The position numbers were made by a program, and so were the translations under genes. From Rhynchosporium graminicola (lineage: Eukaryota; Ascomycota; Leotiomycetes; Helotiales; Ploettnerulaceae), in NCBI GenBank assembly GCA_900074885.1, contig FJUW01000025.1:62001-126000 (forward strand): DNA of 64,000 bases, read 5' to 3'. A model generated the notes under the pieces. That model had not been told where the DNA came from. It saw only the letters and a list, made by a program, of their open reading frames with translations, and searched no databases. Positions within the stretch are counted from its first letter, which is position 1. Each line of letters begins with the position of its first letter. This document shows positions 11,462 through 22,175 of this stretch, piece by piece.

Positions 11462-12994
11462 ATGATGTGCGAACGACAAGGTGAGATGCCGATGCCTCCA
11501 TGGGATGCCGGGACGAGATTGGAATCGAGATCCATGATATCGGAGCCTTGTGTCAGACTTGCAGACCTTCTTGGTGTGAAGTTGACGTGGTATTGTCCGA
11601 AGCCGAAGCAGGGCGTGTTTAGAAACACTAAGACGATTCACAATATTGTGCAAGGTGTAGCTGAACCTGGAGTGAGGATTAGTGGAGAAGAGAAGCAAGT
11701 TTTGATGGATTGGATTGGAGATAACGCGAAGAGATATTGGTTGTCTCCTGGTGGACCCTTGCGTCCTGCTAGTGAAGGAGGTGCTGATGTTATTATGGTA
11801 CGGATAAACTCAAGAAGCTGTCGCTGAAAACAAGAATAGCCGCTAATTTCACCAGATTGATGATCCTCAGATGCCAGGATTGATCCCTCTAATCAAGAGT
11901 ATTACTCCAAAACGACCAGTCCTGTACCGTAGTCACATCCAAATCCGCGGAGACCTCGCCATACAGGAAGGTACACCACAAGAAGATGTCTGGCAATTTC
12001 TCTGGGAAAATATCAAGCTCGCCGACATCTTCATCAGTCATCCAATTCCGTCCTTCGTCCCTGGTAATGTTCCAGCGTCGAGCGTGGCGTATTTCCCTGC
12101 TACAACCGACTGGCTTGATGGTGTTAACAAAGACATGAATGCATGGGGTCAAGGATACTACGGTCACATTTACAACGAGTAGTGTCATGCTATCAGAATG
12201 TCGATTCCCTCGCTTATATGATCTAGGTCACCAGCTAACATATCAACAGGACTCAACTCAAATGGCCACCCCAAAAATACTTCATCCAAGTCGCGCGCTT
12301 CGACCCAGCAAAAGGCATTCCCGACCTGATAAAATCCTATGCTGAATTCCGCCGTCTACTCCCCGCCCACGATCCCACACTCGAAGCACCACAACTCGTA
12401 ATCTGCGGCAACGGATCCATTGACGACTCAGACGGAACAATAGTCCTCGACCAAACAATGCACGTTCTCGAGACCGAACATCCTCATCTACTCACCTCCA
12501 TCTCCGTCATGCGTCTCACGCCTAACGATCAACTCCTCAACACTCTCCTCTCAGCCTCGCATACGGTGCTCCAGCTCTCCACTCGCGAGTGGTTCGAAGT
12601 CAAAATGTCCGAGGCGATTCACAAAGGTAAGCCCGTCACCGCTACGAATTGCGGTGGTATTCCTTTACAGGTCCAGCATGGCAAGAACGGGTTTCTCGTT
12701 GAGGCGGGGGACTGGACCGCGGTTGCGAAACACTTGCTTGCATTGTGGACGGATGAGGCTCTGCATGAGAAGATGTGTGAGTTTGCCAAGCTTAGTGTCA
12801 GTGATGAGGTTGGAACTGTTGGCAATGCGCTGGCTTGGTTCTACCTCGCTGATAAATGGGCTAATGGCAAGGGTATCGTGCCTGAAGGCCGATGGGTCAA
12901 TGATCTCGCGAGAGAGGAGGCAGGTATTCCTTACACGGACGGCGAAAATAGATTGCCGCGGAACTTTGGGGGAGCATTGAAAAAAGCTTCCTAG
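11462..12994 (+). CDS. Trehalose synthase/phosphorylase-like GT4 protein, 5'-truncated
   Basis: This encodes the C-terminal glycosyltransferase half of the fungal trehalose synthase/phosphorylase family (the clock-controlled ccg-9 group), which makes or cleaves trehalose. Exons are 11462-11797, 11856-12178 and 12250-12994 (467 aa in frame). Family signatures include ADVIMIDDPQMPGLIPL across the first junction, RPVLYRSHIQIR, DIFISHPIPSFVP, VARFDPAKGIPDLIKSYAEF and the GT4 donor-site stretch STREWFEVKMSEAIHKGKPV followed by TNCGGIPLQV. Full-length members are about 700 aa. Homology here begins only near residue 33 (LADLLGVKLTWY), and the first 30 residues look unrelated. The N-terminal domain is not found upstream, so this is a truncated gene or pseudogene, although the remaining frame is intact and its introns splice cleanly. 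Confidence 0.8.
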
Positions 12995-14192
12995 TTCAGC
13001 CTGGATGCTTGGGTATTTGGGTCTCTCACTATTTTTTCCTTTTGCTATGTTTTCGCGCAGCTTTTTCCTTGTTTTCGTGCTCCCTGCAGTCTTTACTCTT
13101 TCTCCTCTCAGCTGCTGAGCAATAGAGGCAGTTGAGTGGATTCGATACCCAGCTGGACGTGCGGGTGGGGAAGTGGGGGACTATCTATTTCTTTCGTCGA
13201 AAGCGAGATTTCAGAAAGACCAGACACGAGTCCTCCAATATGTGAGATAAGAACACATCAAACTACCGAGATCAGAACGATAACGAAAAGTCTTCCAAGT
13301 AGCCACGCCCACAAACCACGCTCAACCCGCGATCTTCGCTCGCTCTTCACAAGACGAAAGGCATGAATTAAGGAATGTCAAACACAATCATTGCTATTCA
13401 TCAAGTACATATACGTGTAAGACGTATGTGATGAGCCTCAGTGTCAGTCTTCGGGAGCGATACCTAGGTAGTACCTAAAATTAACAGGAAGTGACCCAAC
13501 CACATCCTAGAATGCGTGGTATGCAGCCCCCGACCCCAAGGCGGATTCGCCCATACCAGAGTACTCTATACTCATAATGTAGCCTTTTAGTCAGACGACA
13601 TGTTTGGATATCAGCCACTGCTTGAATATATCAGACGCCAAAGTGTGATGTACGTTTCTTCGAAAGTTACCATAAGTTCAAGGAATGAAGCGATAATTTC
13701 ACACCCAAGTGCTTGTTATAATAAAACAATAACGAAGAACACTGCCCACATCAGCAATGTAGGGAGGAATATCACAGTACCGAATAGACCAAAAACCTCA
13801 TATCCTCAAGCTCCACTAGCATGTAAAGATTCAAAAATCATAGCATGATCTTGACCTTTGTCTTCATCGGCAATACATACTTACGTACTTAAATACAAGA
13901 AGATACCAAAGCGCCATTTGAGTCAGTATAAACAAATACCTCACGTCACATCCAGTAATGCACGTAATCCGAATCAAACGCCTAGCTAGGGTATCCATCC
14001 GTGTTCAGATCCATGCAACATCGCATCCGATTCCCTATGCGTGCCATCCAACCATTCTTGGGATGGTTGCCAGACCCGGAAGGGTTTTAACGCCAAATGA
14101 AGGAAACCAAGAGTGAATCCAAATATTTATCGTAACTTCGTAACACACGTCCGCACACTTATTTCATCACATGCTGGGCACGCCGACATGCT
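12995..14192. other. Intergenic, convergent 3' ends
   Basis: The stretch lies between the 3' ends of a plus-strand and a minus-strand gene. It contains a TACCTAGGTAGTACCT motif at about 13461-13477, one of several such ACCT/AGGT-rich motifs in the window. Short open frames at 13136-13366 and 13600-13848 show no domain. No RNA gene recognised. Confidence 0.5.
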
Positions 14193-15740
14193 CTACTCGT
14201 TCCAGGGAAAGTCCCTCTCAGTAACTTTCGTGCAAACCAGATAGCTTACATGTGTCCCCTCTCCGAGCAAACCACTTTTCATAAGCGGCCTCACCACTTC
14301 CCTCGCCATACTCTTCATCTCCTCGAGCCTCTTTTCAAACTTCTTCAAATTATCCCTGGTGTAAATCTCCGGGGTCAACTTCAAGAATCTCTTACAATCC
14401 TCATGGCCGAGATAAATTGAGGGTGTGGTGCCGAGAGTGCGGAAGACGCGGCCGAGATGAGGATTTGTGTTTGTGGGGGGGTTTGAGGATGAAGAAGAGA
14501 GGACGGAAGAGGGGTGGAAATGTTGGACTGTTTGGCTGGTGTGGTGGGTTGCTGCTACAGTTCCTTGAACGGTATTGTGTCGTGTATGACCACTGCCGTT
14601 TCGAGATGAGGAGAGTCGTGGTGGTGAAGGAAGGGGTGGAGGTGAGGTGCTGTCTGCTAGCCATTGTCTGAAAAGAGACATGGCTAGCCAGTCGAGGTAA
14701 GAGTTGTGAGGATTGACTCTCTCACCTCTAGATGTTGTCAGGCTTAATCGATATAGACGTCCCTCTATCTTTCCGACGAGGTCGTCTAACTCTTCCGCTT
14801 TGTCTTCGATGATATCAAGAACTGTGTCGGGGAGCTGGTGACGGATATGGCGTTCTCCCATTGGCCATGCTCCTACTACGTGGATGAGAGCTTCTTGAAA
14901 TATCGACTTCGATTGTGCCAAGTAACCGAGTTTCAAATATGAGGAGGGGTACTTCGCGATCTGCTTCCATAGCCGCGATTGGAACTGGAGAAGGTGGTGA
15001 TCGATTCTTGGACCTACTACTGCAAGTGCGTCATATAGGTCTGCAAGTGTGAGAAGCGATTTGCATTGTATGTACGCGGTTGCGATGTCGATGGGGTCAA
15101 GAGCTGGAGGGTAGTTGTAGAAGATTCGAAATAGATTATCGTAATCATTGAGCAGATCTTGATCTTTGTGTCTCAGTGGAGGCGCTGATGGACCTTGCGG
15201 AGCTGAGAGTGAGAGATTTGCGACTGATCGGAAGAAGGAAGGATTCGAGGAGGGCGGCTTGTTGCGTACAGGCGGAGGTCTTGCATCTGTTGCACCAAAG
15301 ATAGATGCATGCGTGTTCTCCTTCTGTACCAGCATAGGAATATCATCATTACTGGCACCTGCGTCCAGCTCATACCTCCACTGCTTTTTGAAGTCCTTAT
15401 TCCTCGCAGATTCGCTGCCCGAGTCCTCTCCGATTCTGGCCAGCTCGACCACACCTTCGTTGCTCGCTTTCGACCATTCTTGACTCGTGCTTGCCTCGAA
15501 GAAGCCCGAACATTGTGTGAGGATTATGCGATGTAGGAGGTATCGATTCGTCTGAGAGCCCGCCTTGACAAGCATCTCGACGTCTCCGGTGCGACTAAAA
15601 ACTGGAAACTCGTTCTGCGGTACCAATGACGATCCTCCAGCATGCGATCTGCCATGTCGACGATGCCTCGAAGACCTTGATACTACCGAGGAGGGCCCTC
15701 GAATGGCCAGGGAATGCGAAGGCTCAACTTGTGAGACCAT
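14193..15740 (-). CDS. BTB/POZ domain protein
   Basis: 515 aa in one open frame. The BTB fold begins at about residue 48: FPVFSRTGDVEMLVKAG is followed by YLLHRIILTQCSGFFEAS, the core strand-helix pattern in which the conserved histidine (LHR) and the F-F motif sit. A low-complexity insert with serine, alanine and proline separates the two halves of the domain. The second half (NDYDNLFRIFYNYPPALDP, then TAYIQCKSLLTLADLYDAL) resembles fungal BTB proteins. The C-terminal half is conserved-looking helix, then a serine/proline/threonine-rich linker. Such proteins often act as adaptors, for example for cullin-3 ligases; the partner here is unknown. The final residues follow a possible intron donor (GTAAGC at about 14250), so the C-terminus may be longer or different. 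A 5' intron upstream of 15740 is also possible. Confidence 0.7.
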   Translation of the reverse strand: MVSQVEPSHSLAIRGPSSVVSRSSRHRRHGRSHAGGSSLVPQNEFPVFSRTGDVEMLVKAGSQTNRYLLHRIILTQCSGFFEASTSQEWSKASNEGVVELARIGEDSGSESARNKDFKKQWRYELDAGASNDDIPMLVQKENTHASIFGATDARPPPVRNKPPSSNPSFFRSVANLSLSAPQGPSAPPLRHKDQDLLNDYDNLFRIFYNYPPALDPIDIATAYIQCKSLLTLADLYDALAVVGPRIDHHLLQFQSRLWKQIAKYPSSYLKLGYLAQSKSIFQEALIHVVGAWPMGERHIRHQLPDTVLDIIEDKAEELDDLVGKIEGRLYRLSLTTSRGERVNPHNSYLDWLAMSLFRQWLADSTSPPPLPSPPRLSSSRNGSGHTRHNTVQGTVAATHHTSQTVQHFHPSSVLSSSSSNPPTNTNPHLGRVFRTLGTTPSIYLGHEDCKRFLKLTPEIYTRDNLKKFEKRLEEMKSMAREVVRPLMKSGLLGEGTHVSYLVCTKVTERDFPWNE

Positions 15741-16918
15741 AATTCATACAGCCTTTCAAATGCTGTCCAGGGTCAGTTTGAACCAGGCTCGGCGGAGGTA
15801 GGAGAACATACCCCATGGAATAGACTGTTACCATCTTTGCGGAAGTGTAGCTGAACCAGTAAAGTGAGATAGCGCCGGCACGGCAAGAATGACGAATCGT
15901 TCACGCTCGAAAGTTCTTTTTTCTGTTAATACATACGCGATCGACGGTCTCTTCTTAGGTACTTATCGCCGCGACCTCGACGCCTCGGGACAATTCAAGA
16001 ATCAGAGGCGTATGTTTCCGGCGACTGCTTGAACTCACGAAACGCGTCGAAGGTTTTCGACAACAAAGACACGGCAGATACTGTATAGCGACACAAAGAG
16101 AAATAGAACGACTGCGGACTCTTCCCCTGGGCGCGATGCAGCTGCATTCGCACTACACGCACCCGCTCACCCACACTGTTCTCGTCGAGTTGCCCTCACG
16201 CCTTCACAGATGGAGTCAATCGCGCTCAAGCACGGCTGCATTGCAATGCACCTACTGGGTTCGCAGCGTTCCGCAACCGGGCAATTCCTACGATGCGGTT
16301 CGTAGATCCAAAGTGGCGACAGGATCACAAGCAAGGTCTTAGACATGCCGTGACCAATAGACTTGCATATCCCATACTGCAGCATTGAGTCCAGTGCATC
16401 GAATCAGGTTCCTGGACTCGACTCGTAGATGCAGCAGCGCATATCGGCCAGTCCTTTCACCGGCAAAGACTTGCCTTGAATAATGATATAAGTAGCAGCT
16501 GGCGCTAGTTTGCGCGAGCGACTGGAAGAGCAGCTGGAAGAGCAGCTTCACCCTTACATTCAAACTCAAAGCTGATTGGAGGAAGTAAGGAAATCCAGCA
16601 AGCGGGCGGCCAGCATCGGCCCATTCAGACCTTGTTCCAATCTATCGATAATAAGTCTCACACTTCCATGTTATTATTGAAGTTATGTTCATACATTTGT
16701 AAGTGTTTGTAAATGTGTTATTCAATTTTTGATCAATCGACCACCGACCTTTGCTATGAGTTGTTATTTCTCCTTCCGTAGCCTCAGGCGATAGCGTGCC
16801 TCCCATAATATTGTACATATCCTCCTATACCTAGATGCACTAACCAGCTGAACTCCATAGCAAAGCAAATCCCGACCCATTTTCTTACCCCAGCAATCCT
16901 ATGTGTTGTAAAAAGCCA
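15741..16918. other. Intergenic, upstream of the BTB gene
   Basis: It should contain the promoter and 5' UTR of the minus-strand BTB gene and the 3' UTR of the next minus-strand gene. Short open frames at 16136-16569 on both strands have no domain. No repeat stands out. Confidence 0.5.
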
Positions 16919-17812
16919 TCAACTCATATCCATTTCAACCTCAACCATTTCAGGCTGTTCATTTGTAGATTGACCAGCCTCCATGATCACATCTCCATCG
17001 AAAACAGGAACGGGCCCCTTCAGGTTCGCGAATGTCTTCCCGAGCTCGGTGCTCACAAGTCTTCCCTGCTTCAGATCTTCCCCGAATAAGAAATAACCCT
17101 CACTTGCTTCCACGAGATAGCTTGCTAGGCCTTTGCTTTGAAGTTGAATCTTTGCATTCGTTACAGGGAACTGATTTTCGATGAATTTTGCCCAGCCTCG
17201 AGCAGCGGCTTCAACATCAGGGCCCGCGGCAGCCAGAGATGACCAGCCGATGCCGAGATGAAGGGTGAATTTATCGACGGTAGGTTCTATGTGCCGTTCT
17301 GGCGATCCTCTTGAAACTGGAGACGCGTCCTGCGCTTGAAAAAGCTCTTCTGGAATTGAAGGTGTCGCGCTCAGATTTAACCGTTGGCTCTTATGCGCCC
17401 GCAAGACTGGTCTGTCCGTCATAACCGCGTCGGCCTGCTTCGTCTGCTCTCCCTGCTCTCTCAAAGCCTTCTCTTCATGCCATGTACCGGTTTGACTCGT
17501 GGAATCGGTGACATATCCCGTACCCTTTTTGATTAGAACCATGCCTTCCCCGTACTCCCAGTCCTCTTCGTTCACAGGCTCGGGCAGCGCTGGCGTTGGA
17601 GCAACGTTGAAGTATTCCTCTTCTAGGTTTGGTGCAGCCTCGTCCCTTGATCGCTTTCTGCCAGCTGCCGAACGTGGGGTGAATGAATTGGGTGTTGTCC
17701 AAGAGGACTTGGCTGGATTGATGCCGCCGGAGAATGGGGTAGTGAAGACGGGCCTGGTGAAGTCCATGCTCCTGGAGATTGGACCAGAGAAGACTTCTGC
17801 ACCCGATTCCAT
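16919..17812 (-). CDS. Conserved fungal protein of unknown function
   Basis: 297 aa, one exon, no domain that I recognise. The N-terminal third is rich in serine, proline and threonine and holds a possible nuclear localisation signal (AAGRKRSRDEA, about residues 49-59). A short motif EEDWEYGEGMVLIKKGTGYV (about 81-100) looks like a conserved peptide. The C-terminal part, from about residue 180 (LHLGIGWSSLA) to residue 280, has the hydrophobic pattern of a small folded domain (AARGWAKFIENQFP, then LASYLVEASEGYFLFGEDL). An acidic tail closes the protein. Codon use and frame integrity support a real gene. The predicted location is the nucleus, by inference only. Confidence 0.7.
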   Translation of the reverse strand: MESGAEVFSGPISRSMDFTRPVFTTPFSGGINPAKSSWTTPNSFTPRSAAGRKRSRDEAAPNLEEEYFNVAPTPALPEPVNEEDWEYGEGMVLIKKGTGYVTDSTSQTGTWHEEKALREQGEQTKQADAVMTDRPVLRAHKSQRLNLSATPSIPEELFQAQDASPVSRGSPERHIEPTVDKFTLHLGIGWSSLAAAGPDVEAAARGWAKFIENQFPVTNAKIQLQSKGLASYLVEASEGYFLFGEDLKQGRLVSTELGKTFANLKGPVPVFDGDVIMEAGQSTNEQPEMVEVEMDMS

Positions 17813-19157
17813 GTCGAAGGAAGACTACAGCTTGGTCAATACCTGATCTGGAACGCGCATATCTTGACGCGTGGAGTTGTGGAGAACCTCACGCGCGCGT
17901 AGGACAGAAAGGACATACATGGCTTACTTGGTGAGGATGTTGAGAGGAGAGAGTTAGAACTGTATCGGAATACGATTGCTCGAAAGAACCCATGGTAGAA
18001 GATGACTGAGAGATAAGGGAGGGGAATTTGAAAGTCTTCTAGGACGAGAGTCAAGTGTGAATGGAGAAAGGATGGAGTGAGACAGTGAGGATTAGTATTG
18101 ATGTTGAAAGAGAGATGATATCAGATGGCCATAGAGAGAGAGAAGAGATATATGGGACGGTGTACTTGAGTGGTGTGGATGAGAGAAAGAAAAGGAAAGG
18201 AAAGAGAAAGAGGGAGAGAAAGAGGGAGAGAATGAGGGAGATATACAATGCCAGCCTAGATGAAGGAGAAATAGCAGAGGTGAGGTAAGAATGGAAGGGG
18301 AGGAAGACTCCCATGCCAGCCTGACTGAGCTGGACTGGCTCTGGCGTGTTGTCCGGTCTGTTTTTCTGGCGGAAGCCTTTCAATTCACGGCGCAAGACGA
18401 CCGACCGGATCTTCGTCCAACCCGCACCGCAATCCAGGCCAGGAATCAAGGGTGGTTGGATGCTAGTCTAAGAGTGGTTAGAGCGACAGGGCTTTCATTG
18501 AGGCCTCAGGCAAGACGATCGGAACGATCTGATTGGAGTCTCAGACACACGGAAAGCGGGTCTTGGTCAGCAGCTTGGCTCACTGGTCCCACCTGCATGC
18601 GGTCATTGCAGACGGGTCCCGACCCTTCCATGATTGGCTTCAGATTTCCCCGGACGGCGCTCATCTTCATGTTGAGAGACGAGGCTAGAGCTGGTCAAGG
18701 TGCCGGGGCCGGGGATCGTGTTTTGCCGGATGTGAGGGAAGGGAAGGGAAGTGGACACGTGCCAATCCTCAAGCTGGATAACATCCATATTTACAGAGTA
18801 ATTTCCCGCATTGATTGCCGATCTTATTTCATGGACCGCGATACCTCTTGAAGCATGTTTAGCCGGAGGGTCACGCAGCAGTATGGTCATGCTTCAGTCA
18901 TGTGACCATATGAACTCATTCTACGATGCTTCATCCCGGAACATCAGGCGGCAGGCATATTTCAGCCTTGGCATTCTGCCACCAACCCCGCCGCAATCAT
19001 GCGCCTGCCACGCAACGGCTAGAGGACCTATACCTACCTACCTAAATAATATTCAAGCCAAGGCAAAGGTTAGGTTAGGTGAGCGTGTACCATACCCTTA
19101 ATTTCACATACACGCCGAAAACATTGTGAAATCAGTTACATCACAACTATCGCAAGT
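17813..19157. other. Intergenic, divergent promoters with purine-rich tract
   Basis: This lies between divergent genes. A long purine-rich tract (GAGAGA/GAAAGG type) runs along the plus strand at about 18055-18260, which is a pyrimidine-rich tract in the transcribed direction of the minus-strand gene and probably belongs to its promoter or 5' leader. At about 19028-19082 there are ACCTACCTACCTAAATA and GGTTAGGTTAGGT motifs just upstream of the plus-strand gene. The open frame at 18291-18851 is not supported by any domain. Confidence 0.5.
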
Positions 19158-21408
19158 ATGGCGTCCGTGACTTCACTTGATAAGGACATGCGCAAGTTGC
19201 GAATGGATCGATATACCCCGCAAGCTGCGAACGAAGTCAGAACATTCATCGAAGAATCGCTTGGAGAGCGTCTTGCTCCTGGCGACCTGCTGGACAGTCT
19301 GAAAGATGGAGTAGCTCTTTGCAAGTATGTGTGCAGAGTTGCTGTTTGTTCAACACAAAAACCAATTGCTAATGCTGACTTGCAGGCTCATCAACCTTGC
19401 CATCCCAAATACTCTTCGATTCAAGACAAAGGCCGTGATGCCTTTTGTTCAGATGGAAAACATCTCGCTCTTCCTCGGCGCCTGCAAATCCGCTCCTTTT
19501 AACCTTCAATCCCACGATACATTCCTCACAGTCGATTTGTTCGAATCCAAGGATCCGGCGCAAGTATTACAATGTCTAGGTTCCTTCAGTCGAGCCGCGA
19601 ATCGTATCAATCCCTCGAAATTCCCAAATCCTATAGGAGGGAAGTCTCGGAATGGTTACATGAGCCCTCAAGGAACAGGGGCTGGTGCTGTTGGTGGAGG
19701 AAGTTATGGAAATCGAGGGCGCGGAGTATCAAATGCCAGCAATACATCGTCAGCATACGCGAAACCGACTAGTTCTTTAACACCAACAAAGACTGGCGAT
19801 TCTAATAGTGGGAGATGGAGCCCAACAAAGAGCAACGCAAATCCAATGTCACCCAGTGTTAGTAGTTGGAGCAAAAAATCGGACGAAGGAGCCACTTCTC
19901 CTGCCTGGAATATTGCACAGTATGGTTATATGGGTGGTGCTAGTCAGGGGAATTTAGGAGTTTCATTCGGCGGTAGAAGGCAAATAACCAGCGTTGGACC
20001 TGCTGTACCGAATATGGCAGAGAAGGAGAAACGAAGAAAGGACCAAGAGTCCGAGGCAGAGCGTCAGCGTATGGAAGCGGAACAAGAAGAACGAAGACGT
20101 CTGGCAGAGCAACAGGCCGAGGAAGAACATGCTCGCATAGAAGAGGAGCAGAGAAGGGCTGAGGAAACTCATAAAGCCCAAGAAGGAGAGCGACAGAAAG
20201 CCGAGGAGGAAAAACGGAAATGGGAGGAAGAAGAGCAGAGGTGGCGTCAAGAAGAAGACGCCCGACAGAGAGAGGAGCAGGAGGCCGAGGCTAGATTAAA
20301 GGACGATCGCCAAAGGGCTCGTGGTAATAGCGATGCCAGATTGAGAGGTCAATTCTTAAGCCAGTACAAAGCAGAGAATGAAGTTTCAAGAAGGATCAGC
20401 AACGGGAACGGTTCTGAAAGTAGTCGAATCAAGGAATTAGAGCGAGAGCTCGAGCAGGCCCGAGAAAGAGAGCGTCAATACGAAAGAGAAAGGCAAGCGA
20501 AGTCAAGTCAACGAAGTCATCGGGTTGTAGAAGATCATGACATGTCAAATCGAGTCAAAGAGGAGCATGCGAAAGCGCGATCTCGATCGCGAAGTCGACC
20601 ACGTGCTCAATCACGCAAAGACGACGATGAGGTCTGGCGTGAAGATGAGAGAGATTATCTACGAAAACAATGGCAATCGCATCATTCAGACGAACACGTA
20701 CATACCCCACAACCATCCAAATCGCGTCGCCCACTTCCTGAACCGACGCCATCACTTCCGCCACGAGTCGTGAAACACAACACAGGTTCATCACGACCTC
20801 TTCCTGATCCTGCGAAATACGCTACTGCGAAGGCTCCAGAGGAGAAATATTCTCCGAACCTAAATCGTACTGATCGTTACCTTTCGTCAAATCCTGCTCC
20901 CAGACAAGCTCAATCGAACACGACCTATTCCGACGAAATCGGGGGCTTCGACAGCTCAGCTGAGCGTGATGCCGAGGATCGTCGTCGTGCCGCTTCACAG
21001 CAAAAAACTAAAGCTTCCGGTTGGGCATCGAAATCTCTTCTAGAACGAGAAATGGTATGTATTTAGGAAACCTGATTTCTTATCATTTTCTTATGCCTCA
21101 AGAGAATCTTGAGACATTGCTTATCTTTCAAGACATCTTCATCTAGTTTCGGTTCATCTGCTAATTTCCATTGTGTACAGGAGATGGAGCGGCAGCGACA
21201 GCAAGAATGGGAGGAGAGCCAGAAAGAGCTCAAGGGCAAGGTACCCAAGGGTGATGGTGTAGACGGTATCGGAGGTGGTATCGGCGGTAAATGGGACGTT
21301 AATCAGTGGACGGGCTATACGGGAGGTGATGGTCAAAACAGAGGGACTCAAGGCATCGGAGCGGGAAGGAGACAAATCGTTGGTCCGAGACCACCACCTG
21401 GACGGTAG
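19158..21408 (+). CDS. Calponin-homology domain, coiled-coil actin-binding-type protein
   Basis: Exons 19158-19324, 19386-21054 and 21181-21408 give 687 aa. The N-terminus is a single calponin-homology domain (about residues 15-140). It shows EESLGERLAPGDLLDSLKDG and then, across intron 1, LINLAIPNTL and VQMENISLFLGAC, the pattern of the transgelin/Scp1 actin-bundling group. A serine/glycine-rich linker contains GYMGGASQGNLGVSFGGRRQ (about residue 245), which resembles a calponin-like repeat. About 200 residues of highly charged E/R/Q-rich coiled coil follow (from EKEKRRKDQESEAERQR), then an SR-like arginine/serine stretch (about 455-480) and a proline-rich region. The last exon ends in GIGAGRRQIVGPRPPPGR, echoing the GRRQI of the linker. 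A cytoskeletal role is inferred. The chain is far longer than Scp1 (about 200 aa). Confidence 0.85.
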
Positions 21409-22175
21409 AATGTGTGTTCATTTGGTGCCGGGGACTGAAGCGATGTTGTTTTGGGATATGGAGCCTTTAGAATTATGGTCTTGTGACATGGTCTGCGTGT
21501 AAGGAGACGATTGAACGAAAGAATGAGTGGCCGAATACACAAGTAAGGCCTAGATGACACGGCTCTTGACTCGCATTGACAAGGTAGATAGTATAGAGAC
21601 AATGAAGAAAAGAACGCCAGAAGAGAGGCGCAGACAAACCACCAGGGCCTAATCCCCTCCGACTTACCTAAACCTTACGTCGCTGCAAGACATCAAAAAC
21701 AGATTGTTGAAACATTGCATGATATCACAGTCACTATGGCAGTTGCAATAGCTATATGGTAAAAGATTTTCATCAGCCTATACCTTCATACTCTTCTCGC
21801 AGTCGAAATTAGTTTTTGTCTAGGTGAAAACCTGAGAGTCCTCGGCTTGCATGCTGGGTATGTTTTTCACAAGCGGAGTAGTGATCAGCGATCCGGCGTA
21901 TTTATATGATTTCCTTCCGTCGTATTTTATGCCTCGTTTGGAATGGACAGCGCGTGACTACGTATGATTCAAAATACGCAATTCAAAGGAACAGACCACT
22001 TGTATCCCGATCCATAATGATATTATACTTTGGCGAGCTTCACGCCTAATGTGCATTTATTCAATTATTCAGCACTACAGCAGCGATTTGAAATATGTCA
22101 TTTACCCTCCTCATCCAAAGCAGGCAACTCTATTCGCCTCGACCGCATTCCCAGTCCCCAACTCCAAATCATCTC
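21409..22175. other. Intergenic, convergent 3' ends
   Basis: This lies between the 3' ends of the CH-domain gene (+) and the resolvase gene (-). The sequence is moderately AT-rich with no domain-bearing frame. The plus-strand frame at 22030-22476 runs into the C-terminal coding region of the resolvase gene and is its antisense shadow. Confidence 0.5.

Noticed and set aside
18291..18851. 186-codon plus-strand open frame
   Set aside because: It lies in a divergent promoter region beside a purine tract and has no recognisable protein pattern.
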